A DNA stretch of 64,000 nt, from positions 22,335,190 to 22,399,189 of the forward strand of contig NC_035170.2 in assembly GCF_001659605.2 (NCBI RefSeq). The letters are read 5' to 3'. The number at the start of each line of letters is the position of its first letter. The stretch's first letter is position 1. This DNA comes from Manihot esculenta. Its lineage: Eukaryota; Streptophyta; Magnoliopsida; Malpighiales; Euphorbiaceae. The translations under genes and the position numbers were made by a program. Positions 34,318 through 46,739 of the stretch are shown in pieces. The notes under the pieces were generated by a model. It saw nothing but the letters and a program-made list of their open reading frames with translations, did no database searches and was not told where the DNA came from.

Positions 34318-35990
34318 ATGACTAGTTTTTCTAATTCTACTGGTATGCCTGCACCTTTAGCTGAAGGCTATTTAATCACACGACCACCTCTTTTCAGTGG
34401 CACAAATTACTCTTTCTGAAAAGTTAGAATGAAAAATTTTATATGATCTATTGATGCGGTTTGAAAAAAGATCTCTGCAAATGCTAAAATTTTAAATATA
34501 CTTCATTGTGCACTAGATATAACTGAATACAATCTTGTTTCAGGTTTTGAATCTGCCAAAGAAGTATGGAACAAGCTTGAAGGCACAAATCAAATAAATG
34601 AATCAAAAGCAAACTTACTGGTTCGTGACTTTGAACTGTTTGAGATGAAATCATGTGAAACTATTGCTGAAATAAGCACTAGATTTACTGATCTAGTTAA
34701 TCTTCTAAAAGCACTTGAAAAAAGTTTTGAAGAAGCTGAGTTGGTGAAAAATATTTTGAGATCTCTATCAAAGACTTGTGAAGTAAAAACCACAGTCATC
34801 TTTGATATAAAAGTCTTTACAAAGTACACCTATGATGAGCTGATTGGATCATTAATTGTCCATGAAATGGTGTTAAAAAAGGAGATCATAGAAAAAAGAA
34901 AAAGGCAAGAAGGGTATAACTTTAAAATCAGAAAAGCTAACAGACGGCAAAAAAAAATCTATTACTTTAAAGATAGACACAAGTGAGTCTTCCAGTCTAT
35001 CCAGTGATGAAGAAGAGATGGCTATATTGGCAAGGAAGTTCAGAAGAGCTTTCAGAAAAGGTGGAAACAAGTACAAAATATTTGTCAAGAAGTATGGGCC
35101 AAAAGATGATTCTCAAACACATCTTCACAAAAACTCAAAAGAAGTAATATGCTATGAGTGTAACAAACCCGATCACATTAGACCCAACTGTCCAAAAAGC
35201 AAAAAGAAAAAAAAAGAAAGACAATTTAAATAAAGCTATGGCTGTAGTATAGCACGCAACTAATGAAAGTTCAAATGACGATTCAAAAGAAAACAATGAA
35301 GTTAAACTTCGTTGTATGGCTCTTGAGGAAGAAGCTGTCGAATCTTCAAAGGTAGAAAACATTGAGGTAATCGAATCTGAACTACCTAATATAGAAGAGT
35401 TAGAGCTTATTTTTGCTAAAGTTTACGATGAATATAAAACATATAAAAGAAAATATACATCATTAAAACTTGAAAATATATCTTTAAGATCTGAAAATAT
35501 TTTTCTGAGTATGGTTCTAAAAGAAAATGAATTTTACAAATCCCAAATGATTTTGTTTAATGATTTGAAAAAGGACTTAGAAATTTCAAAAAAAAAAATT
35601 GTGAAAAGCTTTTGGAGAAAAATAAAGTTCTTGAGACAAAAATAGAATCTTTAACAAATGATCTAGCAAAATTTATAAAGGAAAAACAGTCTTTTGATTT
35701 ACTGCTTGGATCATAAAGAATGTTTGGAGAAAAATAAGGAATTGGATACAATATTGGGCTTTGCAATCATAATAAATACAGAAATTATTTTGTAAAAGCA
35801 TCATCATCCTTTTTTTTCTAGTATTACATATTTTTACTGTAATAAAAAAGGTCACATGGTTCATTCATGTCCTATAAAAAGAGAAAATGCAAAGGTAAAG
35901 AAAATATGGGTACTAAAAGGTACAACTTCTATTATTGCTAACTTGCAAAGTACCCAAAAGAATTTGAGCACCTAAATTAGATATCTAATT
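34318..35990 (+). pseudogene. Gag region of copia E
   Basis: Starts MTSFSNSTGMPAPLAEGYL and reads ITRPPLFSGTNYS before the first stop. An 80-100 residue UBN2-like capsid segment follows (AKEVWNKLEGTNQINESKA..LLVRDFELFEM, codons around 34560-34980), then a CCHC knuckle CYECNKPDHIRPNC (about 35155), a long Lys/Glu-rich coiled-coil-like stretch (35316-35645), and a second knuckle CNKKGHMVHSC (about 35835). Two knuckles separated by a coiled coil fit SIRE/Maximus gag. At least five stops or frameshifts. Confidence 0.75.
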
Positions 35991-36024
35991 TTAGGTCTGT
36001 CTAAAGCATAAAGAGGAAACAAAT

Positions 36025-39000
36025 AAATGACATATTGACAGTAGATGCTCACGTCACATGACTGGAGACAAGACCTTCTTCAGTCAACTGATTATGAAAT
36101 TAGAAGGATTTGTGAGATTTAGAGATAAAAGTAGAGCGCAAATCATTGGAAATGGAATGATTGGACTAAAACTATGTATTGAAAATGTAGCACTTGTTCA
36201 AAATTTGAAATACAACTTGCTGAGTGTAAGTCAACTTTGTGACATAAGATTTAAGGTAACATTTCTGTCTACACATTCTGAAATTCTTGACATGAATGAT
36301 AATGTCATATTTAACATATAGAATGGATATTATTTATCTACTTGATCTTAGATGTTTTAAAAATATTGAAGAAAAATGCTTTGCTAGTATTGATGATAAT
36401 AACTGGTTGTGCATCTAATTTCAAAACTTTTTGAAAAAAATATTGTTAAAGGTTTACTAAAACTGAATTTTGAAAAAAATCATCAATGTAAAACTTGTTC
36501 AATGAAAAAACAAACAAAAATCTATTTTAAACTAAAAAAATGAAATTTCAATATCAAGACCTTTAGAGTTGTTGCATCTTAATTTATTTGGACCAATAAC
36601 TCCTATAAGTTTTGGTGGAAAATCTTATACTTTTGTAATTGTTGATGATTATTCAAGATTTTTTTAAATTTTCTTCTTGGCAAATAAAGATAAAACATTT
36701 AATATTTTTAAAAACTTTTACAAACGTGTTCAAAATGAGAAATATTATTATATTACATTTTTTAGAAGTGATCATAGAAAAGAATTTGAAAATCATATGT
36801 TTAATAGTTTTTGTTCAAACCATGACATATTTTATTATTTTTCGGCTCGAAGAACTCCACAATAAAGTGGAGTAGTTAAAAGGAAAAACAGAGCATTGCA
36901 ATAGGGTTATGTTCAATGAAAATTATTTTTCAAAATATTTTTGGGCCAAAACCATTAATACATATTTTATATTGTCAATAAAGTAATAATTATAGTATTC
37001 TTAAAGAAAATATTCTATGAGTTATGAAAAGAAAAGAAACCAAACATATCATATTTTCATATCTTTGGATGCAAATGTTATATTTTGAATAATAAGGAGT
37101 ATCTTGGTAAATTTGATAGTAAAGTTTTTGAAGGTATTTTTTTTTATATTCTTCTACAAGCAAATTTTACAGAGTTTTTAATAGAAAGAGCTTGGCAGTT
37201 AAAGAATCCAGTAATGTAGTGTTTGATGAATATAATTTTGTTTTAAAAAAGAAAGACACTTGTGAAGTTGATCTTGAATAGATTTTTAGCAAAAAGAAAG
37301 AGAGTGAGAAAATTATGGATGAGCAAAATGTAAAAATTCAAAATGATCATCATGGAGAAACTTCAAATGATAGAGATCAAAAAAGTAAGAAACAACAACC
37401 GAATGTGAAAGAATTGCAAATTAATGATCAAATTCATGAAAACCTTCTATAAAATTGGAGATATTACAAATATCATCCAAAAGATGATATTATTGACAGC
37501 CTAAATCAAAAAATGATGACAGGGAATCAATTGAGAAAATATTTTGATAATGTTGCTTTCATTTTAAAATTAAAACCTAAATCTTATAAAGAGGCTCAAA
37601 ATGATGAAAGTTAGATTCTTGCAATACAAAAAGAACTAAATCAATTTGAAAGGAATAAAGCTTGACAGCTTTTTCCTACGCCTAAAAATCAATCTTTATT
37701 GGAACAAACTGGGTTTTTAGAAACAAAATAGATGAAAAAGAAAATTTAATCAGAAACAAAGCTAGATTAGTAGCTTAAGGATACAACCAAGAGGAAGGAA
37801 TAGGTTTTGATGAAACCTTTGATCCAGTTGCTAGAATTGAGGCTATTAGGATTTTTTGTGCTTTTGCATGTTTTAAAAATTTTATGTTGTTTCAAATGGA
37901 TGTTAAAATTGCATTTTTAAATGGATATATTGATGAAGAACTTTGTAACACAACCACCTAGTTTTGAAGATTCAATTTTTCTAAATTATGTTTTCAAACT
38001 CTCAAAAGTACTTTATAGATTGAAACAAGCTGCAAGAGCTTGGTATGAACGTTTGAATAAGTTTCTGTTAGAAAATGATTTTACAAGAGGAAAAGTAGAC
38101 ATTACTCTGTACACCAAAATTTAAAAGAATGATATTTTAACTGTCCAAATTTATGTTGATGACATAATCTTCGGTGCTACTGATGATTCTTTGTGCAAGA
38201 ATTTCTCTAAGTTAATGCAGAGTGAATTCGAGATGAGTTTAATGAGTGAACTTACATTCTTCCTTGGATTGCAAATCAAACAAATAAAAGATGGAATATT
38301 CATAAATCAATCAAAGTATATCAGAGACATGCTGAAGAAGTTTAAGATGAATGGGCTGAAAGGAATTACAACTCTAATGAATTTAAGAATCAAATAAGAT
38401 AAGGATGAAAAAAGGTAAGGATGTAGATCAAAAGCTATATCAAGATATGATTGGCTCTCTTCTCTACCTTACTACATCAAGACCTGACATTCATTTCAGT
38501 GTGTATTTGTGTGCCAGATTTCAGTCTAGTCCTAAGGAGTTTTATCTAATTGCTATTAAAAGAATTTTTAGATATCTAATTAATACTTTATCTGTTAGTC
38601 TCTAGTATTCCAAATGTGAAAATTTTAATCTTATTGAATACATTGATTTTGATTTTGCTGAAAGTAGAATGGACAGAAAGAGTACTTCTAGAACTTGTCA
38701 ATTTCTTAGTCATGCTTTAGTTTCTTAGTTTAGCAAGAAACAGGCTTTTGTAGCTTTATCCACAACTGAGGCTGAGTATATAGCTGCTGAAAGCTATGTT
38801 GCTCAAATCTTCTGGATGAAGTAACAGCTTAATGATTATGGTATAAAGGTTAATCATGTACCTATCAAATGTGATGACACTAGTGCTATCAACCTAACAA
38901 AGAACTCTGTCCAACATTCAAGGAAAAAGCACATAGAAATTAGACATTATTTCATAAGAGATCATATGCAAAATGGATATATAGAATTAAAGTTTATTCC

Positions 39001-39097
39001 TACAGAAAAATAACTTGTTGATATTTTTACAAAACCTTTAAGTGAGGATACATTCTGTAGAATCAGAAGAGAATTAGAAATGATTGATCTTAAATGA
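36025..39097 (+). pseudogene. Pol region of copia E
   Basis: The protease motif reads DSRCSRHMTG where active relatives have DSG, so a catalytic-loop glycine is lost. Then come a YNLLSVSQLCD stretch, broken integrase (SDHRKEFENH..FCSNHDIFYYFSARRTPQ at about 36760-36865), reverse transcriptase (VLYRLKQAARAWYERL at about 38005; catalytic IYVDDIIFG at about 38152; LTFFLGLQIKQ), and RNase H (KSTSRTCQFL, ALSTTEAEYIAA, then VDIFTKPL near 39025). Numerous stops and frameshifts make it inactive. Confidence 0.85.
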
Positions 39098-39879
39098 TGT
39101 GAATGAGTTGAATGTATGGAAATTATATTATTTTGATTAAATGATCATGACCATACTTCTCTGTTCTGTTTTTCATTTAGTCTGATTTTAGATATTTATT
39201 TTTAACTTATTAATTTTTAGCACATGTTTTAAAATTAGATTGCTAAAATTCTGTCTTTTTTCAGTTCTGAAATCATGCAAAAAAGTTTTTTCCTTGTTAA
39301 AGAAACAAGTTTTGACTAAAACGACAAAGTTTAATCTTTAACGAAGCTGTGCATTTAATGGTTTAAAGAAACAATGAGTTTTGTATTTAAATGAAACGTT
39401 ATGCTTTAAGGTTTTTTGAAAAGACTATTTAATCCTTGATTCTTCTAAATTTAAAACTTCTAAGACAAGGGTATTTTTTTTTTCTTTTCTCATTTCATAT
39501 TTTTAGGCGACAAAGAAAAATTTTCTCAAAATTTTCTTTCAAATTAGATCTTTAAATTCATGATTGTCTGACACCTATTCCTAAATCTAAACCTTATAAG
39601 TAGACCTAAAATTCTCTTTCCCTTTTAATTTTGCCAGTTACACTATTAACACGATCAACAAAATTTTTAAAGCTCACTTCTCAAAGCATCTTTTGAACGT
39701 GGGGGAGTGGAAGTAGCATACATTTTGCTTTCTGTTTTTGCCTCTTTAAAAACTCAAAAAAATTTCAATCTTAGTTTTATCCTCTCTGTTTTAACTATCT
39801 GCTTTCTCTCTTCTCTTAACATTCATTTCATTTCTCTTCAATCCTTCTGTCTTTACAAAATATTGAAAATTAAACATGC
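39098..39879 (+). other. Pol-to-ORF3 spacer of copia E
   Basis: AT-rich spacer after pol with T-rich runs followed by 'tttttaggcg' near 39505, a possible splice acceptor for a downstream message. No domain recognised. Confidence 0.4.
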
Positions 39880-41330
39880 AATCAATAGAAAATTGAAGGA
39901 AAAAGTCATTGAAGAAGAGTACAGTAGTTCGGAATTGACTAAAGAAGAAGTTCCCCTCTCAAAATACAAGAAAAGGAGTAGTGGGATTACAATCTCTGAA
40001 CCGGCTACTAAGAAGAAAAAATCAAAGGATAAGCCCACTTCTGTCAAAAAGAATATCTTCATACCAAGGTACATTCAAAGGAACTCCTTCTCAAATTTGG
40101 ATTTCGAATTGATTGAGTTATTTGAGTTTCAAGGATGGAAAAATTTTATGAGAATTAATGAGGATTACTATGCTAATCTTATAAAGGAGTTTTATGAATC
40201 TCTTGAAGAAGTTGAGAAAAATGAAGTCTTTAGAGTTAAAATTAGAGATCAAATGCATGATATTTCTGTTGATAAGTTGGCTTCTGCCTTTAGGATTAAA
40301 GTTGAAGGAAATATGATTGGATCTTTTAAAGAAGTAAATCGGTTGAGAGGATATGATGAAACCACTTTTATAGACTCTCTTATACCAAATAGTAACCTAT
40401 CTAAAGAGAGAACAAATACTCCATCTCTGCCCCAATAAATTCGAATCTTATATAGTTTCATCATATACTTTCTTTGTCCTAGAATGGGTAGACACACCTA
40501 CTTCAACAAACTTGATTGGTGCATTCTTTGGCATTTGCTCTCTAAACAAAACTTAAATCTGGCATATTTGATTTTCAAAAGAATTCTTAATAATACTATT
40601 GTGAGAAGCCTTCCATATGGAATGATTCTCACTTTGGTATTTAAAAAGTTGAAAATTAATCTGACCAAAGAAAAGAAAGGAGCTCAAATTCTAGTGATTA
40701 AGGAAATATATGCTGGAAAAGTTGAGAAGAAAAGGAAGGATGAGAAAATTGAGAAAGGAAAAGAAAAAATGACAATAGATGACTCTATATCCAGTTTTAG
40801 TTCTAACAATTCTAAGGATATAAGAATCAAAATTGATGAGAAAATTGAGGTCCCAAAAGATATATTCAAGATGATGAAGAACGTTTAAAAGGCTTTAAAA
40901 TTGGTAAACACCATTTTGGATGACTCTTTGAAGCTTCAGCAAGCAATAGCCCAGGACAAAGATGCTTCATTGGTGCTTCTATCCCAGAAAATTGAAAAGA
41001 TAGAAAGGAAGGTGGATGTAATTCTTGAAGGTTATTTTCAGATGGGATTGATGGATCTGGTTTGAATTTTGGGTACTCTAGTTCCTTTAGTGTAGATCCC
41101 TCAGTAGAACTATCTACTCAATCACGACAACCCACAACTGATGAACCTTTTACCTAACCATCTCCACTGAATACCATGCAACCTTCACTTATGGTCTCAC
41201 CCAAAGAAAAATCTGCTGAAAAATAACCCACCTCACCAAAAGAGCCTTTGAACACTCAGAAGTCAGGTGAAAGCACCTACATCCTCTATTCCAAAACCAT
41301 ATGCTGATATTGTTGCTCCAGTCCCTGTAA
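39880..41330 (+). pseudogene. Extra downstream ORF of copia E (env-position / plant 'transposon protein' type)
   Basis: The frame at about 39880-40438 begins in a charged, low-complexity region with a KKKKSKDK basic patch. It then shows a conserved-looking block (FELIELFEFQGWKNFMRINE, LIKEFYESLEEV, ..VDKLASAFRIKVEGN). After a stop it continues with RMGRHTYFNKLDWCILWHLL and IVRSLPYGMILTLVFKKLKI, then a K/E-rich tail. The layout resembles the 'putative plant transposon protein' ORF found after pol in SIRE-type elements, often called env-like by position. I see no signal peptide or convincing membrane anchor in the conserved part, so an envelope role is unproven. No ATG opens the frame before about 40147, so a spliced message or a mutated start is needed. 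Frame broken at 40436 and again after 40888. Confidence 0.6.
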
Positions 41331-41352
41331 GAAAATTTTCAAATGATGATAG

Positions 41353-41723
41353 TGTCAAGTTCTTTTTTCATACCAACACTGCCAAAAATATCAGCAGAGA
41401 ATATCAAATTATGTACTTGCACTAAAATATCCTCTAACACCCCATTAGGATGAACAATAAAGCAGTCAATCAATTGATTCACCACACCCTTTTTTTAATG
41501 GACCAATATTCAAAAATTGAAAAACTGACAAAAACATGATATTTATTGATGCACCTAAATCACACATTGCTTTTTTCATACCAACACTGCCAATTTTAAT
41601 AGGAATAACTTATATAAATTGATCTTTGCATTTAATAGGAATCTTTCTTTGGAACACAGCAAAAATATTTTTATCCATACAAACCTTTTGATAACCTATC
41701 AGCTTCTTCTTTTTGGTGCATAA
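41353..41723 (-). pseudogene. Antisense gypsy aspartic-protease fragment (Athila-like)
   Basis: The minus strand reads KIGSVGMKKAMCDLGASINIM, then NIGPLKKG, then VHPNGVLEDILVQV. This is the protease region of Athila-type gypsy elements (DLGAS active site), with frameshifts. The 3' part of copia E is fused to it. The phrase TTTTTTCATACCAACACTGC occurs at both ends (about 41362 and 41574), which may have guided the join. Confidence 0.7.
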
Positions 41724-43287
41724 TGTTAGTGTATATGCCCTAGGCCATTATCTTGGACCTATTTGTATGTCATTTTGGTTATTAATAAAAGAAATTTTTA
41801 TCATTATTATTTATTTGCATGTTACATAATAATGATTATCATCCCTGATTACTTATTATTATATTGATAATAATAAAATATAGCTAGTATGATTATTGAT
41901 TGATAATCATAAGATGATTATGTATATGTTGATATAATTCAATAATCATAGATATTTGTTAGAGAACAAAGTATTGAATGGATCCGCATTGAGATCACCA
42001 TATGGGTTATTGTCATAAGTGAATCTCAAAGTAGTTATGTCTTAATCCTTTGACTTGAGATTGTCATATTTTCCAACATAAGGACTGTTATGTTTTGACA
42101 TAACCAAACATTGTCTTTAATCGGATAATCATAAAGGTTATGATTGAACATAATAGAAATTATGTAAAGGATAATGAACAATCAAGATAGGATTTGTCCC
42201 TCTTTCTAAGAGAGATATCTTCTGGGCCCCTCGATAAGTGAGACTGAGAAATGCATGGCCATGCTCAAATGAATTGATAGTGTGATCAATATCATTTGAA
42301 TTTATCAATCTACTTAGAGATCAAGAAATCATAAGTTTGAACATTATAAGTTTGACATTGACCATAACTTATGTTCAAACTAGATATCGTGAGACAAATG
42401 GATTAATACATGTTCTATTTATTAGGCTTTATCGGACTATTGATCCTCATATTAGTTGGGTAGTCATAATGTCTTGCTAGAGGCCACTTATGACTTATGG
42501 GCCTTGTAGGACTGGGCATATTGTCAATTAATGTGAGCCTATTGGGTCACACACAAAAGAACGTTGTTGATGTGCTATAACATATTAATGGGCTAAAAGC
42601 CCAAAACCCATTAATATAATTAATTAATAATAATAAAGTGTTATTATTATTAATATTAATATTAATTAATAATAATAAAGTGTTATTATTATTATTAATC
42701 ATTAATATAATTAATAATAATAAAGTGTTATTAATATTAATATTAATTAATAATAATAAAATGTTATTATTATTAATCATTTATTATTATGAGATAATAA
42801 TATTTAAAAGATCTGCAGTCTATTTGTAACTGTTACAGATAAAGGACTCTATCACATAAGATATTTGAGTATCTGTGAGATTGTGATAGTGGATTATGAA
42901 CACAACTCCTTTTAGGAGAAGGAGTTGTGGGAAAAACAAAAGACTGAAAGATATAAATACTCCTTCTATGAATTGTGGAAGGTTGATGGTTGTTAATTTT
43001 GGAGATTCAGTCTAAAAGCTGCAGATAATGGAGCATATAATCTATCAATCCTTGAGAGAGCTAGCACTCTAGAAGGATAGAAGACGTTCGTGTGGATACC
43101 ATTAAGAGTGTTCGTTTGAAAAGGCAGCACCATCAGTCCGGTATTATATCTTCTCGACGAGATTAACAGGTTAGTCTCGTCTACTTTCTTTGAATTAAAT
43201 GAAGCACTCGGATTCTGGGAAAGGAAATCAAAAGAGATTTTATTTTTCCGCTGCGCCTTTGGGTTGCAATAATCTCTATATTACCCA
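41724..43287 (+). repeat. 5' LTR of copia C
   Basis: Starts TGTTAGTGTATATGCCC and ends ATTACCCA just before the primer site, 1564 bp. It matches 56810-57018 over the segment 42137 to about 42349, with few differences. Confidence 0.85.
42600..42790 (+). repeat. AT minisatellite in the LTR of copia C
   Basis: Four imperfect copies of a unit built on 'aataataataaagtgttatt' with attaat/aatatt filler, able to fold back on itself. It lies upstream of a possible TATA-type sequence ('gatataaatac' at about 42950). Confidence 0.75.
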
Positions 43288-43291
43288 ATAG

Positions 43292-43304
43292 TGGTATTAG
43301 AGCC
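43292..43304 (+). promoter_or_regulatory. Primer binding site of copia C
   Basis: TGGTATTAGAGCC, one base different from the Met-tRNA-type TGGTATCAGAGCC, four bases after the LTR. Confidence 0.85.
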
Positions 43305-44581
43305 AACCTGTACTTTTCGTTTAAATTAATTACGCCATGATTAATATGATATATGTGATATATGCTTATTTGAATGACATGATTATTATGAAATATTTAT
43401 GGATAAATGATTGGACCATTTAGATAATTTTAATTTTTATTAGAAAAATTAAATTAATAAAAAAAAATGGATTCACGATGAACAATCATCGTGAACCCAG
43501 TATTTGGAAAGGACCAACTACTGCCATCACATATGAAAGCCACAGCAGTCCACAATTTGGAAATTGGGATCCCCAATCTGCATGTCAACACACATGACCA
43601 CCTCCCATTCAGGAGCCAGCCGACAGTGCATGGATCAGCGATAGGACCCACAGCGTGCTTTTCTGTGTGGTGATTGCTGGAATGGGTTCACTTGTATTCG
43701 GTGAAGACCAAACTTGCTATGTGACGACATCCATCTTGAGGACCTCGCCGCTAGTCAAAGGGCCAGTTATCACGCAATCGGTGTGGAACTTGGATGGTCG
43801 ACGGCATCTGGCGGCAGGGAGTGAGCTGGTCGGTCAGCTGCTGTGAATAGTGGGCGGCGGCTAGGGCTTCCTCCTGAGGAAGAAAACGCCCTACTTACAA
43901 TTCTGCCCCTGGAATTAAAATTAAAAAAAATAATGAGAAAATAATTTTTTAAATTAATTTATTTTATTCTTTAAATCAGATTTAAATGACTATTTTATTA
44001 TTTTGTCATATATTAGTATGAGATACTATGCATCATTGTCTATATATATATGTATGCATATAGGATGCAATAATATATATATATATATATGCAAGAAAAA
44101 ATAATTAAAATTAAAATTGAACCCTCACTCTAAAATTTTAAGCTTTAATGCTACCCATATATTAAATACCTATCAAGACTAAGATCACCAAAATACAGAT
44201 TTTGCCAAAGTAAAGTGCTTAGGTTATCCTAGTAAGATAGGATGAGTAATAGTTACTCATTTATTTAATTTTGGTTGAGCTTAATTAGGCTATCAAAACG
44301 GTTTTGGGCCTAAGGTATTAGATGGGGTATAACATGCATTTGACATATGATGTAAACATCTCATAATCTAAGAGTTACATTAGATGTAATTGGTAAGTAG
44401 TTACCTACCTAAATAACTTAATTCTAAGCATCATGCCAAAACTGACTTAGAATTAGGTGAAATATGGATCTTAGCCCACTAAAATATTATTATTTTTTAG
44501 GGTTATATTTTAGTGGGAGATTATTATCACCTCAATATTAATTTACTAAATTGATTATATTTACATATTTTGTAGATAATT
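43305..44581 (+). other. Untranslated leader of copia C
   Basis: Over 1 kb without gene domains. It includes a perfect 9-bp stem with a 6-base loop (TTCACGATG / CATCGTGAA, 43472-43495), a GC-rich block (about 43480-43900) with short open frames of no known homology, and a TA-rich run (about 44038-44090). Confidence 0.6.
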
Positions 44582-45420
44582 ATGGCTGCTAATAATAATT
44601 TCACCTTATCACTGCGATCCATCCTTGAGAAGGATAAACTGAAAGAAAATGGGACTAATTTTGTTGACTGGTTTAGAAATTTGAGAATTGTTCTCAAGGA
44701 AGAGAAAAAGTCCTACGTGCTTGATGAAACTGTCCCTGAACCACCTCCTGCTGATGCTATTAATACTATTAAGAACAAGCATAAAAAGCATATGGATGAT
44801 TCTAATGACATTGGATGTCTTATGTTGGCAACCATGTGCCCAGAACTTCAGAAGGATCTGGAGCACCTTGAGGCTTATGAGATGAGTGTTCATCTCAAAC
44901 AAGCTTTCCAATAACAAGCTAGGCAAGATAGGTATGAAACTACCATTGCATTACATGATTGCAAAATGGTTGAAGGTGAATCAGTTAGTGCTCATGTTTT
45001 AAAAATGAAAGGCTACATTGATTACCTTGCTAGGCTTGGCTATCCTTTGAGTTTAGAACTCTCTACGGATTTGATCCTACAATCTTTACCTGGCGGTTTT
45101 TCTCAGTTTGTCATGAACTATAACATGAACAATATGGAGAAATCCATTTCTGAGCTACATGGGATGCTAGAGACAGCTGAGGTAAATGTCAAGAAAAGGC
45201 CTACCCAAATTTTAAATGTCAATAAGGATAAGCCCATGAAAAATAAGGGGAAGCCCAAGTCTAAAGGTGGTAATGGGCCTAAGGGACGAGGCAAGCCTAA
45301 ATAGCAACCCTAGGCAAAAGTTCCTAAGGAAATAGCTCCTAAGGAAGGAATCTGCTTCCATTGCAAGGAACCAAGGCATTGGAAAAGAAATTGCAAACTC
45401 TATTTCGATGAGTGCGAGAA
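44582..45420 (+). pseudogene. Gag of copia C
   Basis: Starts MAANNNFTLSLRSILEKDKL, then GTNFVDWFRNLRIVLKEEKKSYVLDE, the usual copia gag opening. A stop (TAA, about 44912) interrupts it. The frame resumes as QDRYETTIALHDCKMVEGESVSAHVLKMKGYID, then GMLETAEVN, a lysine/glycine-rich basic stretch and, after a second stop at about 45302, the CCHC knuckle CFHCKEPRHWKRNC. Otherwise well preserved. Confidence 0.88.
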
Positions 45421-46739
45421 GAAGAAGAGTAGTGAGACTACATCTTCATGTACTTATGTTATAGATATTAATTTATCTATTTCTACTTCATGGGTATTAG
45501 ATACCGAATGTGGCTCTCACATTTGTACAAATGTGCAGGGTCTCAAAAGGAGTAGAAAACTGAAAAAGGGCGATGTGGACCTACGTGTAGGTAATGGAGC
45601 AAGAGTTGCTGCATTAGCTATAGGGACTTATGAACTTGTTTTGCCCAATGGGCTTTTGTTAGTTTTGAACAATTGCTTTTATGTTCCTACTTTGAGTGGG
45701 AATATTATTTCAGTTTCTGTTTTGAATGACGAAGGTTTTTCATTTCTTATTAAGAATAAGAAATGCTCCCTTAATAAAGATGGTTTGCTTTATTGTATTG
45801 CAAATTCATATGATGGCCTTTATGTCCTTAATCTAGATGATACTAGAGACAACAATATCTATAACATAACTTCTAAAAAAACTAAGCCAAATGAGTTAAA
45901 TCCAACATATTTATGGCACTGTCATCTTAGCCATATAAATGAGAATCACATATCTAAGCTCCATAAAGATGGTTTATTAGATTCATTCGATTTTGAATCA
46001 TTTGAAAATTGTGAATCTTGTTTGCTTGGTAAGATGACAAAGGACCCTTTTACTGGACAAGGTCAAAGGGGTTCAAACTTATTGGCTTTAATACATACAG
46101 ATGTATGTGGCCCACTAAGCATTAGTGCCTGGGGAGGATATCAATACTTCATTACATTCACTGATGATTTCAGTAGGTATGGCTATGTCTACCTAATGAA
46201 ACATAAGCATGAATCTTTTGAAATGTTTAAACTTTTCAAAATGAAATACAAAATCAACTTGGTAGAACTATTAAAATGTTTCGATCTGATCGAGGTGGTG
46301 AATATTTGAGCCAATAGTTTGATGAACATCTTAGAAATTGTGGAATCGTTTCACAATTGACTCCTCCAGGAACTCCACAATGGAATGGTGTTTCTGAAAG
46401 GAGAAATCAAACTTTATTAGATATGGTTCGATCTATGATGAGTCAAACAAATCTCCCTTTATCATTTTGGGGTTATGCCTTGGAAACAACTGCATTTATT
46501 CTAAACCGAGTACCATCGAAAGCAGTTGAAAAGACACCATATGAGTTATGGACTGGCAAAATGCCCAGTTTGTCTTTTCTTAAGATTTGGGGTTGTGAGG
46601 CTTATGTGAAACGCCCAATTTCAGATAAGCTAGCTCTAAAATCTATCAAGTGCAATTTTATGGGGTATTCTAAGGAAACCAAAGGATACTATTTCTATAT
46701 TCCCTCAGAGAACAAAGTGTTTGTTGCTCGAAATGGTAC
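45421..46739 (+). pseudogene. Protease and integrase part of pol, copia C
   Basis: The protease motif is WVLDTECGSHICTN (family consensus DTGC), so the active-site glycine is replaced by glutamate. Then follow VGNGARVAA, YVPTLSGNIISV, the GAG-pre-integrase LWHCHLSHINENHISKL and the CESCLLGKMTK zinc-binding end, then the integrase core with HTDVCGPLS and FTDDFSRYGYVYLM. The frame breaks near 46255-46310 and resumes at TPPGTPQWNGVSERRNQTLLDMVRSMMS. The open frame ends where the solo LTR inserts. Confidence 0.88.

Larger units (their letters stand above)
24064..41352 (+). mobile_element. SIRE/Maximus-like copia element (E), split by gypsy A and 3'-truncated
   Basis: A long 5' LTR (about 1.3 kb once gypsy A is removed) begins near TGAGAGAGATTG at 24064 and ends near 34255-34258. 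A primer site (TGGTATCAGTGC) and a gag starting TRPPLFSGTNYS follow, typical of SIRE-type copia. Pol then carries protease, integrase, reverse transcriptase and RNase H in copia order, ending near 39097. About 2.2 kb of extra sequence with an env-position ORF follows. No 3' LTR is seen: the element stops at about 41352 against an unrelated antisense protease fragment. It is heavily mutated throughout. Confidence 0.78.

Noticed and set aside
42547..42829. Ile/Asn/Leu-rich frames on both strands
   Set aside because: They are readings of the AT minisatellite in the copia C LTR.
43491..43846. Two short frames in the copia C leader
   Set aside because: No domain and no continuity with gag; they are probably chance openings in a GC-richer leader.
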